Shown: positions 53,926 to 60,627 of the stretch, piece by piece
Layout of the letters: each line of letters opens with the position of its first letter
Numbering within the stretch: position 1 is the first letter of the stretch
Assembly (NCBI RefSeq): GCF_900167145.1
Contig: NZ_FUWG01000003.1
Location: forward strand, 159,348 to 223,347
Length of the DNA stretch: 64,000 nucleotides
Source of the DNA: Treponema porcinum
Lineage (GTDB): Bacteria > Spirochaetota > Spirochaetia > Treponematales > Treponemataceae
Reading direction: 5' to 3'
The notes under the pieces: model-generated
Databases searched by the model: none
The model's input: the letters and a program-made list of their open reading frames with translations, nothing else
Told to the model about the DNA's origin: nothing
Program-made: the position numbers and the translations under genes

Positions 53926-54010
53926 TTACCCACAAGTTTACCACAGCTTACGGCTTTTCCGAATCTCTCTATGGGTTCTCCAAAGCCTACTGTGGAAAAC
54001 TTATGGATAA
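53926..54010. repeat. Long inverted repeat with DnaA-box-like arms
   Basis: TTACCCACA...ACCACAG (53926-53946) pairs with CTGTGG...TATGGATAA (53990-54010), 18 of 21 bases matching. A second inner pair GGCTTT/AAAGCC (53952-53957, 53982-53987) extends the hairpin. Each arm contains a sequence one base from the DnaA box (TTACCCACA; TATGGATAA; TGTGGAAAA), next to an AT-rich stretch at 53870-53920. It could be an auxiliary origin, a transfer-origin hairpin or a structured leader; the sequence alone does not decide. Confidence 0.5.
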
Positions 54011-54025
54011 CGAAAGGAGTTATTT

Positions 54026-54418
54026 ATGAAAAAAATATTTAACGTGCTGTTGTTGGTTTTTGTTTCAATTCTTTTCTATTCTTGTCAAACTTCTCCTGAA
54101 AACAAAGGAAAAATTGTCGTTACGAATCAGGCAGAAAATGAAACCGATGTAATCATTGCCGTATATGCTAAACCTGAGGGGCTAGATTCATATTCATTGT
54201 ACTGGAGCAGTGCAGACGGTGCCGGCTATATGCAGGATGCTTATTTTTACATAGAAAGTGGAAATTATGATGTGCGGGTATATGTAAGAAAACAAACCGC
54301 CTTTTTTCCATATTATACAGAAACTTATTTTGAAACCGGCTATAAAAATCCTGTAAAAGTTGAAGAAGATGAATACAGTTTTATTTATTATGACGGTAAA
54401 GGCATTTATCAGAAGTAA
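54026..54418 (+). CDS. Small lipoprotein (130 aa)
   Basis: Lipoprotein signal peptide with lipobox F-Y-S-C20 and a strong ribosome binding site AAAGGAG 8 bases before the ATG. The mature 110 residues look like a single beta-sandwich, with Y-S-L-Y-W-S-S-A-D-G-A-G-Y in the middle and strands rich in Tyr and Val. It is probably anchored in the outer or inner membrane. It stands alone between the polyvalent cluster and the XRE regulator. The family is not recognised; surface or entry exclusion is one possible job for a small plasmid lipoprotein, but this is speculation. Confidence 0.7.
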   Translation: MKKIFNVLLLVFVSILFYSCQTSPENKGKIVVTNQAENETDVIIAVYAKPEGLDSYSLYWSSADGAGYMQDAYFYIESGNYDVRVYVRKQTAFFPYYTETYFETGYKNPVKVEEDEYSFIYYDGKGIYQK

Positions 54419-54660
54419 GAAAGCGGTTAAAAACTTATTCCGAAATTCCTTGAGAACCTGTCGATAATTGCCATCAGGTAAAACTGTTATTTCCGTAGAT
54501 TCAGCAAAATCCTGCACGTCTAAAAAGATTTTCTTCTACGTCCATCCGGAAAATTCTGTACGCCCAAAAAGATTTTACTGAGCGTACAAAGGCCTTTTTC
54601 AGCGCGCTTCTTTATATGATAAAATTTATCAGATTTTATTATACTTTTTGTTAATTTTTA
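54419..54660 (+). other. Gene-free stretch with two hairpin-flanked AAAAAGATTTT repeats
   Basis: No convincing frame on either strand. Two similar units are visible: ACGTCTAAAAAGATTTTC (54516-54533) and GTACGCCCAAAAAGATTTTAC (54558-54578). The second is enclosed by GTACGC/GCGTAC (54558-54563, 54582-54587). The AAAAAGATTTT cores are 44 bases apart. The rest is AT-rich without recognisable signals. Confidence 0.5.
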
Positions 54661-54776
54661 TTGACTTCAAATCAATGTATTGTTATATTACAGATACAGG
54701 ACTTAAAACTGCTCCAGTCCTAAAAAAAATGACCGTTATAAAACGGTTCTAATTTCAGCCTAAAAAAAGGAAGGCT
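54661..54776 (+). promoter_or_regulatory. Promoter and structured leader of the XRE gene
   Basis: TTGACT (54661-54666), 17 bases, TATATT (54684-54689): a good sigma70-type promoter. The leader then has three short hairpins: AGGACT/AGTCCT (54698-54703, 54716-54721) followed by eight A, ACCGTT/AACGGT (54732-54737, 54742-54747), and AGCCT/AGGCT (54757-54761, 54772-54776). The last overlaps the AAGGAAGG ribosome binding site, so translation of the regulator may be controlled by RNA structure. Confidence 0.55.
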
Positions 54777-54780
54777 TACT

Positions 54781-55119
54781 ATGGCAGAAGAAAAGGAAAA
54801 CATTTTTGCAAGGAGGGTTAAGGATTTAATGAAAGAAAACCGCTATTCACAGAAGAAGCTCTGCGAAATCTGCGGTATTACAGAAGCTGCATTCAGCCGC
54901 TACATGACCAGCGGACGGATGCCCAGAACGGATGTGCTTGCAAACATTGCAAACACACTTCACACAACAAGTGACTATCTTTTGGGTAACGATGCCCACT
55001 ATGGTTACGACCAGCTTAAGATTCTGCTTGCAGGCAGCAAGGATGACTTAAGCAAAAATCAGAAAATCAGCTTGATGAAAATTCTCATGGACGAATACAG
55101 CCGCCCAGAGGATGAATAA
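54781..55119 (+). CDS. XRE-family transcriptional regulator
   Basis: A 112-residue protein with a helix-turn-helix of the XRE/Cro-C1 family at about residues 10-65: Y-S-Q-K-K-L-C-E-I-C-G-I-T-E-A-A-F-S-R-Y forms the two DNA-binding helices, and the domain closes with the family-typical T-T-S-D-Y-L-L-G. The C-terminal 45 residues are helical and could dimerise. It has its own promoter and a hairpin-rich leader. As the only clear repressor-type gene in the window, it is a candidate for binding the recurring GTTGTAAATAG box or the AGAAC-GTT-GTTCT palindrome; that link is a guess. Confidence 0.85.
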   Translation: MAEEKENIFARRVKDLMKENRYSQKKLCEICGITEAAFSRYMTSGRMPRTDVLANIANTLHTTSDYLLGNDAHYGYDQLKILLAGSKDDLSKNQKISLMKILMDEYSRPEDE

Positions 55120-55280
55120 AAGGTCCTCTTATGCCGTCATCTCGCTCAAAATCTGGCGTTTGATTGGTTCGGCGGTAAAGTAATTTTTACTTCTGATAAA
55201 TTAGAAGAAATGAAAACTGATAACGCAATCAGAAAAATTTATTTTAATTTCGATAATACGAAAATTAAGAGAGTAAAATA
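55120..55280 (+). pseudogene. In-frame protein remnant behind the XRE gene
   Basis: Directly after the XRE stop, in the same frame, about 50 codons remain open until a stop at the edge of the next gene. The translated end reads L-A-F-D-W-F-G-G-K-V-I-F-T-S-D-K-L-E-E-M and closes Y-F-N-F-D-N-T-K-I-K-R-V-K, which looks like a real protein fragment. There is no suitable start codon with a ribosome binding site. It is probably the 3' end of a truncated gene; a readthrough extension of the regulator is a less likely alternative. Confidence 0.4.
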
Positions 55281-55475
55281 ATGGCAGAAGAAAAAAAATA
55301 TTCAGGCTACGGTTACCACGGCGGCGGTCGCAAAGCTAAAGGAGGTGAACCTAGAACTTGCACAATGTCTATCGTTTGTACTAGGTCTGAGAAAGAAAAA
55401 ATTAAACAAGACGCAAACGAGTACAACTTAAGTGTTTCAGAATATTGCACAAAGAAATTGCTAGACAAACTTTAA
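55281..55475 (+). CDS. Ribbon-helix-helix-like small DNA-binding protein (64 aa)
   Basis: After a Gly-rich basic N-terminus (G-Y-H-G-G-G-R-K-A-K-G-G), residues about 26-64 follow the ribbon-helix-helix plan: a short strand (T-M-S-I-V-C), helix 1 (S-E-K-E-K-I-K-Q-D-A-N-E-Y-N) and helix 2 (S-V-S-E-Y-C-T-K-K-L-L-D-K-L). Proteins of this type on plasmids act as relaxosome accessory factors (MobC-like) or as antitoxin-like repressors. No relaxase or toxin is beside it, so the role is open. The ATG follows the remnant behind the XRE gene. Confidence 0.6.
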   Translation: MAEEKKYSGYGYHGGGRKAKGGEPRTCTMSIVCTRSEKEKIKQDANEYNLSVSEYCTKKLLDKL

Positions 55476-55534
55476 TTTTTTTCATAATTCAGGTTTTTAA
55501 AAGAAAACTTAATAATTATAAGGAAGGTTAAAAA

Positions 55535-56101
55535 ATGATTACATTAAATAAAAAGGATTTTGATATAAGAATCTATTTAATTCCACTCATAGTAGGAATT
55601 GCTATATCTTTATCAATTACTATTATGAAGATAATTGAATCCAAGAATACAGTTCAATCCGTCGGAGGTGATGGTTATTATTGGTTACAAGCTCCAAAAG
55701 GCTCGTACGAGCTAAAACTTAATGAAGAAGTTAAAATTCCAATAAAAATTTGTACCCCAAATGAATTTCTTTTAGAAGAAATAAAAAAAGAAATGTCTAA
55801 TAAAATTTTTGATAAAAATATCATTGAATTATCAAATACTGAAAAAAAGGAACTAGATGAAGCATTTTCAACATTTCTGACTGTTAAAAAATCTCTAAAT
55901 TATCAAACACATGATATTAGGATTAAGATAGAACAAGAAGAAAAAAATTTGGAAATCATCAATGAATTTTTTATTGATGAAAACACAAAAACATATTCAA
56001 TAAAAGCATTAAAAAATGGTAATGCAGTTATTTGGTTCTACATAGGAGATGATATATCAACTTGTGTATTTATTTCTGTTGAGGAGGAAGATGCAGACTG
56101 A
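55535..56101 (+). CDS. Membrane-anchored protein of unknown function (188 aa)
   Basis: One N-terminal membrane segment (about residues 13-33: L-I-P-L-I-V-G-I-A-I-S-L-S-I-T) and a soluble outer domain of 150 residues. Residues 45-75 (G-G-D-G-Y-Y-W-L-Q-A-P-K-G-S-Y-E-L) begin a beta-rich part; 80-140 is helical and charged; the end (Y-S-I-K-A-L-K-N-G-N-A-V-I-W-F-Y) is a beta hairpin that recalls the last strands of BIG2-like domains. AAGGAAGG lies 7 bases before the ATG. Unknown family. It converges with the minus-strand operon, with only 3 bases between it and the degenerate frame at 56105. Confidence 0.65.
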   Translation: MITLNKKDFDIRIYLIPLIVGIAISLSITIMKIIESKNTVQSVGGDGYYWLQAPKGSYELKLNEEVKIPIKICTPNEFLLEEIKKEMSNKIFDKNIIELSNTEKKELDEAFSTFLTVKKSLNYQTHDIRIKIEQEEKNLEIINEFFIDENTKTYSIKALKNGNAVIWFYIGDDISTCVFISVEEEDAD

Positions 56102-56104
56102 ATA

Positions 56105-56237
56105 TCATAGGCTTAGCTTAATTTTCTTGTTCTTTTCAGAAAAGCATTCTTTACATATATGCACACCGCCTAAAGTACCGTCTGCATACCAGCCGTTATC
56201 GTTAATCTTCCGCTGTCCTAATCCAATAAAATAGCAT
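56105..56237 (-). pseudogene. Frameshifted small gene, zinc-knuckle-like
   Basis: The frame ending at 56105 reads Y-F-I-G-L-G-Q-R-K-I-N-D-N-G-W-Y-A-D-G and H-I-C-K-E-C-F-S-E-K, protein-like with a Cys-x-x-Cys. A good AGGAG and ATG (56237) stand just upstream but one base out of frame; from that ATG only 11 codons are open. A single-base deletion or insertion right after the start, or a sequencing error, would explain it. It would have been the last gene of the long minus-strand operon. Confidence 0.45.
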
Positions 56238-56255
56238 AAGTTTGACTCCTGAAGA

Positions 56256-56573
56256 TTACTTTATCCTAATACCATTTTCCCAGTATTCTTTAGTTGTAAA
56301 ACCGTCTGTATATACAGCTTCAAGTCCATCGTCCCTGTGCAATTTTCCTTCCCGCCAGTATTCAATATGCCCCTCCGTTTCTACGGCTGGTTGCACTATC
56401 AGTTTTCCATCTTTTGAAAAAGAATCACCGTCAAGCAATCCATGGCTGAAGCGTAGAATTATTTCTTTATCGTTTTTTACAGTCATTCTTGTTCCTTCGG
56501 CAAGATTTCCAGTTTCGTCATAAGACCTGATGACTGTTTCTGAATCCACATAAAATAATGATTTTGTTTCCAT
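56256..56573 (-). CDS. Small 'G-x-L-H-R-x-x-G' repeat protein (105 aa)
   Basis: The C-terminal half contains H-I-E-Y-W-R-E-G-K-L-H-R-D-D-G-L-E-A and E-Y-W-E-N-G-I-R, a short beta-hairpin repeat (W/F-x-x-G-x-L-H-R-x-x-G-P/L-A) seen in many phage and mobile-element proteins and somewhat like MORN repeats. The function of such proteins is unknown. It is the smaller of two adjacent paralogues; its ATG overlaps the stop of the upstream gene (TAATG), so the pair is coupled. Confidence 0.65.
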   Translation of the reverse strand: METKSLFYVDSETVIRSYDETGNLAEGTRMTVKNDKEIILRFSHGLLDGDSFSKDGKLIVQPAVETEGHIEYWREGKLHRDDGLEAVYTDGFTTKEYWENGIRIK

Positions 56574-56953
56574 TAGCTGTTTTCCTTTTTCTCAAGTTCT
56601 GTCTTTAACGAACTTCTAGCTCTTATAAGAATGAGTTCTCCTTCGTTCCACCATTCTTCCCAGTCTCCCCAGTCTGAAATTACAGCAGGTCCATTTACTC
56701 TGTGAAGAAAGCCGTTTTCAAAATATTCTGTGTGTCCTGTTTCTGTCTCATAAGCTGGAATATCAAGACCATCAGGAGCCTTACCGCCATGAAGCAAACC
56801 GTTTCTAAATCTAACAATAGTATCAGACACCATATACTGACCGTCACAAGGCTTCTGAGAAACATCGTTAAATACTGTAACTCCCTGATATTTTAAACAT
56901 TCGGATTTAGAATATGACTTATCCGGGGTTTTCATTTCAATAATTTCATTCAT
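56573..56953 (-). CDS. Small 'G-x-L-H-R-x-x-G-P-A' repeat protein (126 aa)
   Basis: Paralogue of the next gene in the operon. The central and C-terminal part has two hairpin units, R-F-R-N-G-L-L-H-G-G-K-A-P-D-G and Y-F-E-N-G-F-L-H-R-V-N-G-P-A-V-I followed by E-W-W-N-E-G-E. AAGGAG lies 10 bases before the ATG. The C-terminus is basic then acidic. There is no membrane segment. Cellular role unknown; the pair could be an interacting module. Confidence 0.65.
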   Translation of the reverse strand: MNEIIEMKTPDKSYSKSECLKYQGVTVFNDVSQKPCDGQYMVSDTIVRFRNGLLHGGKAPDGLDIPAYETETGHTEYFENGFLHRVNGPAVISDWGDWEEWWNEGELILIRARSSLKTELEKKENS

Positions 56954-56977
56954 AAAAATAATCTCCTTATTGTTTTA

Positions 56978-57028
56978 TATAGACAGATTGCCACAAGGCT
57001 TTAAGACAATCTGCTATATATTTTTTTT
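56978..57028 (+). terminator. Inverted repeat with plus-strand T-tract
   Basis: TATAGACAGATTG (56978-56990) pairs with CAATCTGCTATA (57007-57018), with one bulged base, followed on the plus strand by a run of T (57019-57028). It lies between two minus-strand genes and would stop plus-strand read-through; on the minus strand it may act as an mRNA processing or stability hairpin. Confidence 0.5.
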
Positions 57029-57249
57029 CAGTCTGATAAAAGAGAAGCAGCTTCTTCTCCTGCATCAATCAGACTGTCAACTTCTACCTGCAAACGCTCA
57101 CATTCACAAAGAGTAGTTTTCAATACATCCTGTAAAAAACAGGATGTTTCAGTTGTGATAGTTTTTTCTTTATTTTTTTCTGAGTTTTTGAGGTCAGTTG
57201 CTATGGATCTCAATAAATCAGATGTTACAGGTATTTTGATTTCTATCAT
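57028..57249 (-). CDS. Small helical protein (73 aa)
   Basis: A 73-residue acidic helical protein, with E-C-E-R-L-Q-V-E-V-D-S-L-I-D-A-G-E-E-A as a likely coiled coil in its second half. GGAGG is upstream of the ATG, and the start overlaps the stop of the SSB gene (TAATG), so it is translated with SSB. Function unknown; the coupling suggests a replication accessory role. Confidence 0.6.
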   Translation of the reverse strand: MIEIKIPVTSDLLRSIATDLKNSEKNKEKTITTETSCFLQDVLKTTLCECERLQVEVDSLIDAGEEAASLLSD

Positions 57250-57704
57250 TAGTATATTTCCTCCGTAAATTTAGGTTCTGAATACATTTCTTCTGCTGGA
57301 AGTTCACCAGAATACATCTGTGCTTCAAGAGGTTTTGTTTCGATTTCTCTTGATTCGTTCCCTTCATTTTTTGAATTTGGTCTGCTGACAAGTTGAATGT
57401 CATCAACTGCAATTTCAAGTTTTGAAAACTTCTTGCCGTCTTTTTCCCATCTTCTCTGAATTAAATGGGCTTCAATCGCTACAAGTTGACCTTGAACAAG
57501 ATACGGAGCTAGAGCTTCTGCTCGTTTCCCATAAAGAGAAAAATCAAAATAATACACGGTTTCGCCCCAGGTTCCATCCTGATTTTTCTTTGACTGATTG
57601 TTTGCAATCGAAAAATGCGCTATAAACAAGCCTTCACTCGTAGTTTTTGTTTCTGCATTGCGAACCAACCGACCCATAACAAATGATTTGTTAAAATCTG
57701 ACAT
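57249..57704 (-). CDS. ssb: Single-stranded DNA-binding protein
   Basis: 151 residues. The OB fold covers about residues 5-110: F-V-M-G-R-L-V-R-N-A-E-T-K, then F-S-I-A-N-N-Q, Y-Y-F-D-F-S-L-Y-G-K-R-A-E-A-L-A-P-Y-L and the G-Q-L-V-A-I-E-A-H strand are the usual SSB landmarks. It coats single-stranded DNA during plasmid replication and after transfer. The short acidic C-terminal tail ends F-T-E-E-I-Y instead of the usual D-D-D-I-P-F, so binding of host SSB partners may differ. AGGAGG lies 9 bases before the ATG. It is downstream of the replication initiator and coupled to a small helical gene. Confidence 0.9.
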   Translation of the reverse strand: MSDFNKSFVMGRLVRNAETKTTSEGLFIAHFSIANNQSKKNQDGTWGETVYYFDFSLYGKRAEALAPYLVQGQLVAIEAHLIQRRWEKDGKKFSKLEIAVDDIQLVSRPNSKNEGNESREIETKPLEAQMYSGELPAEEMYSEPKFTEEIY

Positions 57705-57744
57705 AATTTATGCCTCCTGATTGATTATATTTTTGCGGTTATTT

Positions 57745-58881
57745 CTAACTCACAAGTCCATATTTAATGTTTAATTCTTTCTCCTTTTGTTCTACTAGAA
57801 CATTTTTCTGCTTTCTTTGTTCTGGAGTTTCCTTAATCAAATCTATAAAAGTATTCATACTAAAATAGATGTCCTTTAATTCGTTCTGATAATCTGTCTT
57901 TTGTTGATCCGAAAGTTTCAGGTATTTTTTATGAATTATGACCTTTTCTTTATTGTCGAAGGCAGATATGTCAAAATCACATTCCGGGCATGATGAAATA
58001 TAATCTGGGAGAAATTTGTTTCCACAACAAGGACAGACTATTTTCCTTTCCTCGACTTTTCTTTGATTCTCTTCTTCATTTTGTTTTTTGAGAAGAATAG
58101 TCTGCTGCTGCTCTGTGAATTCCTGTGCAATATCACTTTGAAAAAACAATCTGTAAGCAAGTCCTCTTGGATTTTTTACCTGATTTATTTTTTGCTTTTC
58201 TGAAAGTTTGTTTTTGATGAAAGAAAAATACAAATCATGATTATTTATTTGATTTTTTGAGAAAAACGCTGCTGCTTTTCTTGGAAAGTCTGAATCAAAA
58301 GCGTTTTTTCCGAAATATTTTTCACAAAGTATTTCAAAATCAGTTTTTTTAACAGCAGTAGCACTATCTTTAATATTATCATTAGTATTATTGGGTAAAA
58401 TTTCTTTACTACCCATGGTTAAATTTTTTGACCACCCTGGTAAAGTTTCTTTACCACCTTCGCTCTTTTTTTCTGTTTGGAGTGGTAAAATTTCTTTACT
58501 ACCTTTCAACTCTTTTTTATTCTGAGGTGGTAAAATCTCTTTACCACCTTTTTCTTCTTTTTGTGGAATTTTTTGTAATTCTGATTCAATATTACGAGAT
58601 TTTTTTGTATAGTATTCGCAACCTGCAACAGAATTTTTATTGTAAATTATTGACTTTACTATCATACCTTTGTCTATGAGGCTTTGAATACAAGCAATTG
58701 CGGTAGGTTTAGAAATATTCAGCCATGCCATGATATAATTTAAACTTCCCTTGAATACAGATTTTCCGTCCTGACAAAACCCATGAATAAGGGCATAGAC
58801 AAGAAGTTCGTTGCCCTTTAAATCGAGTTCATTTATCATCCAGCCAGAAATTTGTATATAATTCTCGTTTTTTATGTTCAT
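57745..58881 (-). CDS. Replication initiator-like protein with winged helix, iteron-coded repeats and zinc ribbon
   Basis: 378 residues. The N-terminal about 95 residues form a winged-helix domain of the type found in plasmid and phage initiators (I-S-G-W-M-I-N-E-L-D-L-K-G-N-E-L-L-V-Y-A, then W-L-N-I-S-K-P-T-A-I). Residues about 112-165 contain repeats of G-S/G-K-E-I/T-L-P; the DNA coding for these is a set of palindromic iterons, so the origin probably lies inside the gene, as in lambda O. A DnaD-like helical part follows (about 185-260), then a zinc ribbon C-P-C-C-G-N-K...C-P-E-C near 285-305 and a C-terminal coiled coil. Neighbours are SSB, HNH and ParAB, as expected for a plasmid replication operon. 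The exact family is uncertain. Confidence 0.7.
   Translation of the reverse strand: MNIKNENYIQISGWMINELDLKGNELLVYALIHGFCQDGKSVFKGSLNYIMAWLNISKPTAIACIQSLIDKGMIVKSIIYNKNSVAGCEYYTKKSRNIESELQKIPQKEEKGGKEILPPQNKKELKGSKEILPLQTEKKSEGGKETLPGWSKNLTMGSKEILPNNTNDNIKDSATAVKKTDFEILCEKYFGKNAFDSDFPRKAAAFFSKNQINNHDLYFSFIKNKLSEKQKINQVKNPRGLAYRLFFQSDIAQEFTEQQQTILLKKQNEEENQRKVEERKIVCPCCGNKFLPDYISSCPECDFDISAFDNKEKVIIHKKYLKLSDQQKTDYQNELKDIYFSMNTFIDLIKETPEQRKQKNVLVEQKEKELNIKYGLVS
58391..58548. repeat. Five palindromic iterons inside the initiator gene (candidate replication origin)
   Basis: Units of the form GGTAAAATTTCTTTACCACC begin at 58394, 58417, 58439, 58484 and 58529, a phase of 22 to 22.5 bases with one or two places skipped. 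The last one is a perfect palindrome, GGTGGTAAA-ATCTC-TTTACCACC (58526-58548). Regular helical phasing and position within the initiator gene are the hallmarks of an origin bound by the protein it encodes. The AT-rich stretch 58551-58640 beside it could be the unwinding element. Confidence 0.65.
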
Positions 58882-58903
58882 AATCTACCTGACATTTTCT
58901 TTT

Positions 58904-59026
58904 TTATTTAAATTGTAAAACATCATCTTCTACTTCTTTTTGAATTTGATACCTCATCTTTATGTCTTGATTTATGCAGATAAAAATGTATGCAATTTTG
59001 TTTAAGATTTTTTTAATCATTTTCAT
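58904..59026 (-). CDS. Small basic protein coupled to the HNH gene (40 aa)
   Basis: The ATG (59024-59026) overlaps the stop of the HNH gene as ATGA, with GGGAG 8 bases upstream. 40 residues: a basic, hydrophobic N-terminus (M-K-M-I-K-K-I-L-N-K-I-A-Y-I-F-I-C-I), possibly membrane-associated, then a charged helix. It lies between the HNH and initiator genes. Start signal and coupling support it; function unknown. Confidence 0.5.
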   Translation of the reverse strand: MKMIKKILNKIAYIFICINQDIKMRYQIQKEVEDDVLQFK

Positions 59027-59337
59027 TGTTCTTCTCCCAATTGAGATGCACAAATATATGCAATACTAAATTTCTTTTTCTTACGAGTTTCTGCATGATG
59101 TTGCGCATCATATCTTAAATGGCAGGGAGCGCAATATGCTTTTAAATTATCTTTATTACAGTTCTGAGGATTATGGTCCAAATGTGCAGTTGTAAGAGTC
59201 CTTTTGTGTGTATCAAACGGTTCTCCCGGCTTCCTGCATTGCTTGCCGCATTTTTCGCAAATCCAACCGGCATTATCTTTTACGGAAAAAGCAATTTCAT
59301 TCCAATTCTTTGGATATATGGCTCTGTTCATCGGCAT
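59023..59337 (-). CDS. HNH endonuclease-like protein
   Basis: 104 residues with the HNH layout: zinc-binding C-E-K-C near residue 33, then T-T-A-H-L-D-H-N-P (catalytic His region), N-L-K-A-Y-C-A-P-C-H-L-R-Y-D. HNH proteins nick or cut DNA; small ones sit in phage and plasmid operons and may help packaging, transfer or replication. It overlaps the preceding gene by 10 bases and is coupled (ATGA) to a 40-aa gene. The catalytic residues appear intact. Confidence 0.85.
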   Translation of the reverse strand: MPMNRAIYPKNWNEIAFSVKDNAGWICEKCGKQCRKPGEPFDTHKRTLTTAHLDHNPQNCNKDNLKAYCAPCHLRYDAQHHAETRKKKKFSIAYICASQLGEEQ

Positions 59338-59846
59338 TTATTTTCCTGTCCTTTTGTTTGTATAAATTCTTCGAGCTGTGTATAAAATCTTTCACAAGAT
59401 GAAGAGATTGCATTGAGTTCATAACACCAGCTAAGAATATGATTATTGTCTTTAATTTTGAGGGATTTTCTTTCTTCTTTGTTTCTTATGAGTTCAATCG
59501 TTTTCTGAAGTCTTTCAATAACAAGTCCAAGAAGGAAGTTTTCTTTTGTTCTTTTAATCAGTTCTGTTATTTCATCCTCGGATTCACAGTCTTCCAACAT
59601 TCTTACCGTTTCTATGAAAAGCTCTGCAAGTTCCGGCACGTTATGAAGGTTGTCGCTCAAACATAATAAGAACCGGCTTTCATTTTTATTAAATGATGAG
59701 CGAAATGCCGATGCAGCCTTGAAAATATTTCTGACAAAGTAGCCTTGATATTTTTCTATCAGAATGCAGCTTGCAATTGCCGATTTTAGAAAATCTTCAA
59801 ATGAGTTTACCATAATTTTATTACATATATGATTTTTTGATTCCAT
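59328..59846 (-). CDS. Unknown helical protein (172 aa)
   Basis: An all-helical soluble protein with a C-terminal half rich in Glu/Lys/Leu (possible coiled coil). AGGAG lies 10 bases before the ATG. Several cysteines occur, including C-Y-E-L-N-A-I-S-S-S-C near residue 145. It overlaps the HNH gene by 10 bases. Not recognised; in this context it is a replication or partition accessory candidate. Confidence 0.6.
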   Translation of the reverse strand: MESKNHICNKIMVNSFEDFLKSAIASCILIEKYQGYFVRNIFKAASAFRSSFNKNESRFLLCLSDNLHNVPELAELFIETVRMLEDCESEDEITELIKRTKENFLLGLVIERLQKTIELIRNKEERKSLKIKDNNHILSWCYELNAISSSCERFYTQLEEFIQTKGQENKCR

Positions 59847-59898
59847 TTTATTTTGTCTCCTCTATATTTTTTTCAGCCTGCTTTATTCTATGAACTTA

Positions 59899-60090
59899 TC
59901 ATCTTATAAATTTTCCCATAAAGAAAAGTCCGGCCATTATAGAAGCTAATCCACCCAAACAGTGAATCCCCATATACAGACATTCTATTTTTGCTGGTCT
60001 ATGTTTTGAAATAGAACAAAATATTAGTGCAATTGCAGGAAATAAAATAAAATTTATTCCTAAACCAAAAAATACTATAGCTTTTTCCAT
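59899..60090 (-). CDS. Small two-pass membrane protein (63 aa)
   Basis: Two hydrophobic segments (about residues 4-27 and 38-58) joined by a short basic loop S-K-H-R-P-A-K. AGGAG lies 7 bases before the ATG. It is adjacent to two other membrane proteins in the same operon. Function unknown; small membrane proteins of this kind on plasmids include entry-exclusion and holin-like proteins. Confidence 0.6.
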   Translation of the reverse strand: MEKAIVFFGLGINFILFPAIALIFCSISKHRPAKIECLYMGIHCLGGLASIMAGLFFMGKFIR

Positions 60091-60099
60091 AAATTGCTC

Positions 60100-60627
60100 C
60101 TATTCCCAGCCAGAACCTGGATCTCCATTTGACTTGTGTATTTCAAGGATTTTGTCAGCAATTTCTTTAGTACAAACAAAATAAAAGAAAGTATCATCTT
60201 CTACATCAAGTAGAATACGGTCAGGACTTATTGTATAGTCAGAACAAAAAACACATTTTCCATCTGTAGGTCGTCTATAGAGATAATAAACATGTCTATA
60301 AAACTCTTCAGGTACATCTTCAATTGAATTAACTTCATAAGGACCGCTATGATAAGCATCTGCTTTTTTCTTTATCAATATATTTTTATTATCATTATTA
60401 TTCTGTTCAACTTGAGAAATGTTTTTTTCAGAATGTTTAAATATCAAGTTCCTATCTTGGCAGGTACGTATAAGTCCTACAATTCCAAAAGTTATTACAA
60501 TTAAAGTTGCAACATGCATTGGTTTCTTTTTATTAAGTAATGTAGAGATTACAAACAACTCAATTAAACAAAAACCAAGACCAATAAAAAAATAGTTTAT
60601 TTCCATTATTATTTTATTGTCCATCAT
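60100..60627 (-). CDS. Membrane protein with C-terminal soluble domain (175 aa)
   Basis: Two membrane segments (about residues 10-30 and 37-55) followed by an Asn/Lys linker and a soluble domain (about 90-170) with F-Y-R-H-V-Y-Y-L-Y-R-R-P-T-D-G-K-C-V-F-C and a beta-strand F-F-Y-F-V-C-T-K-E. It overlaps the upstream gene by 4 bases, so the two are coupled. Not recognised. Confidence 0.6.
   Translation of the reverse strand: MMDNKIIMEINYFFIGLGFCLIELFVISTLLNKKKPMHVATLIVITFGIVGLIRTCQDRNLIFKHSEKNISQVEQNNNDNKNILIKKKADAYHSGPYEVNSIEDVPEEFYRHVYYLYRRPTDGKCVFCSDYTISPDRILLDVEDDTFFYFVCTKEIADKILEIHKSNGDPGSGWE

Noticed and set aside
58391..58548. Repeated units that could be taken for a small CRISPR array
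   Set aside because: Units are palindromic, contiguous at 22-base phase without unique spacers, and lie inside a protein-coding frame.
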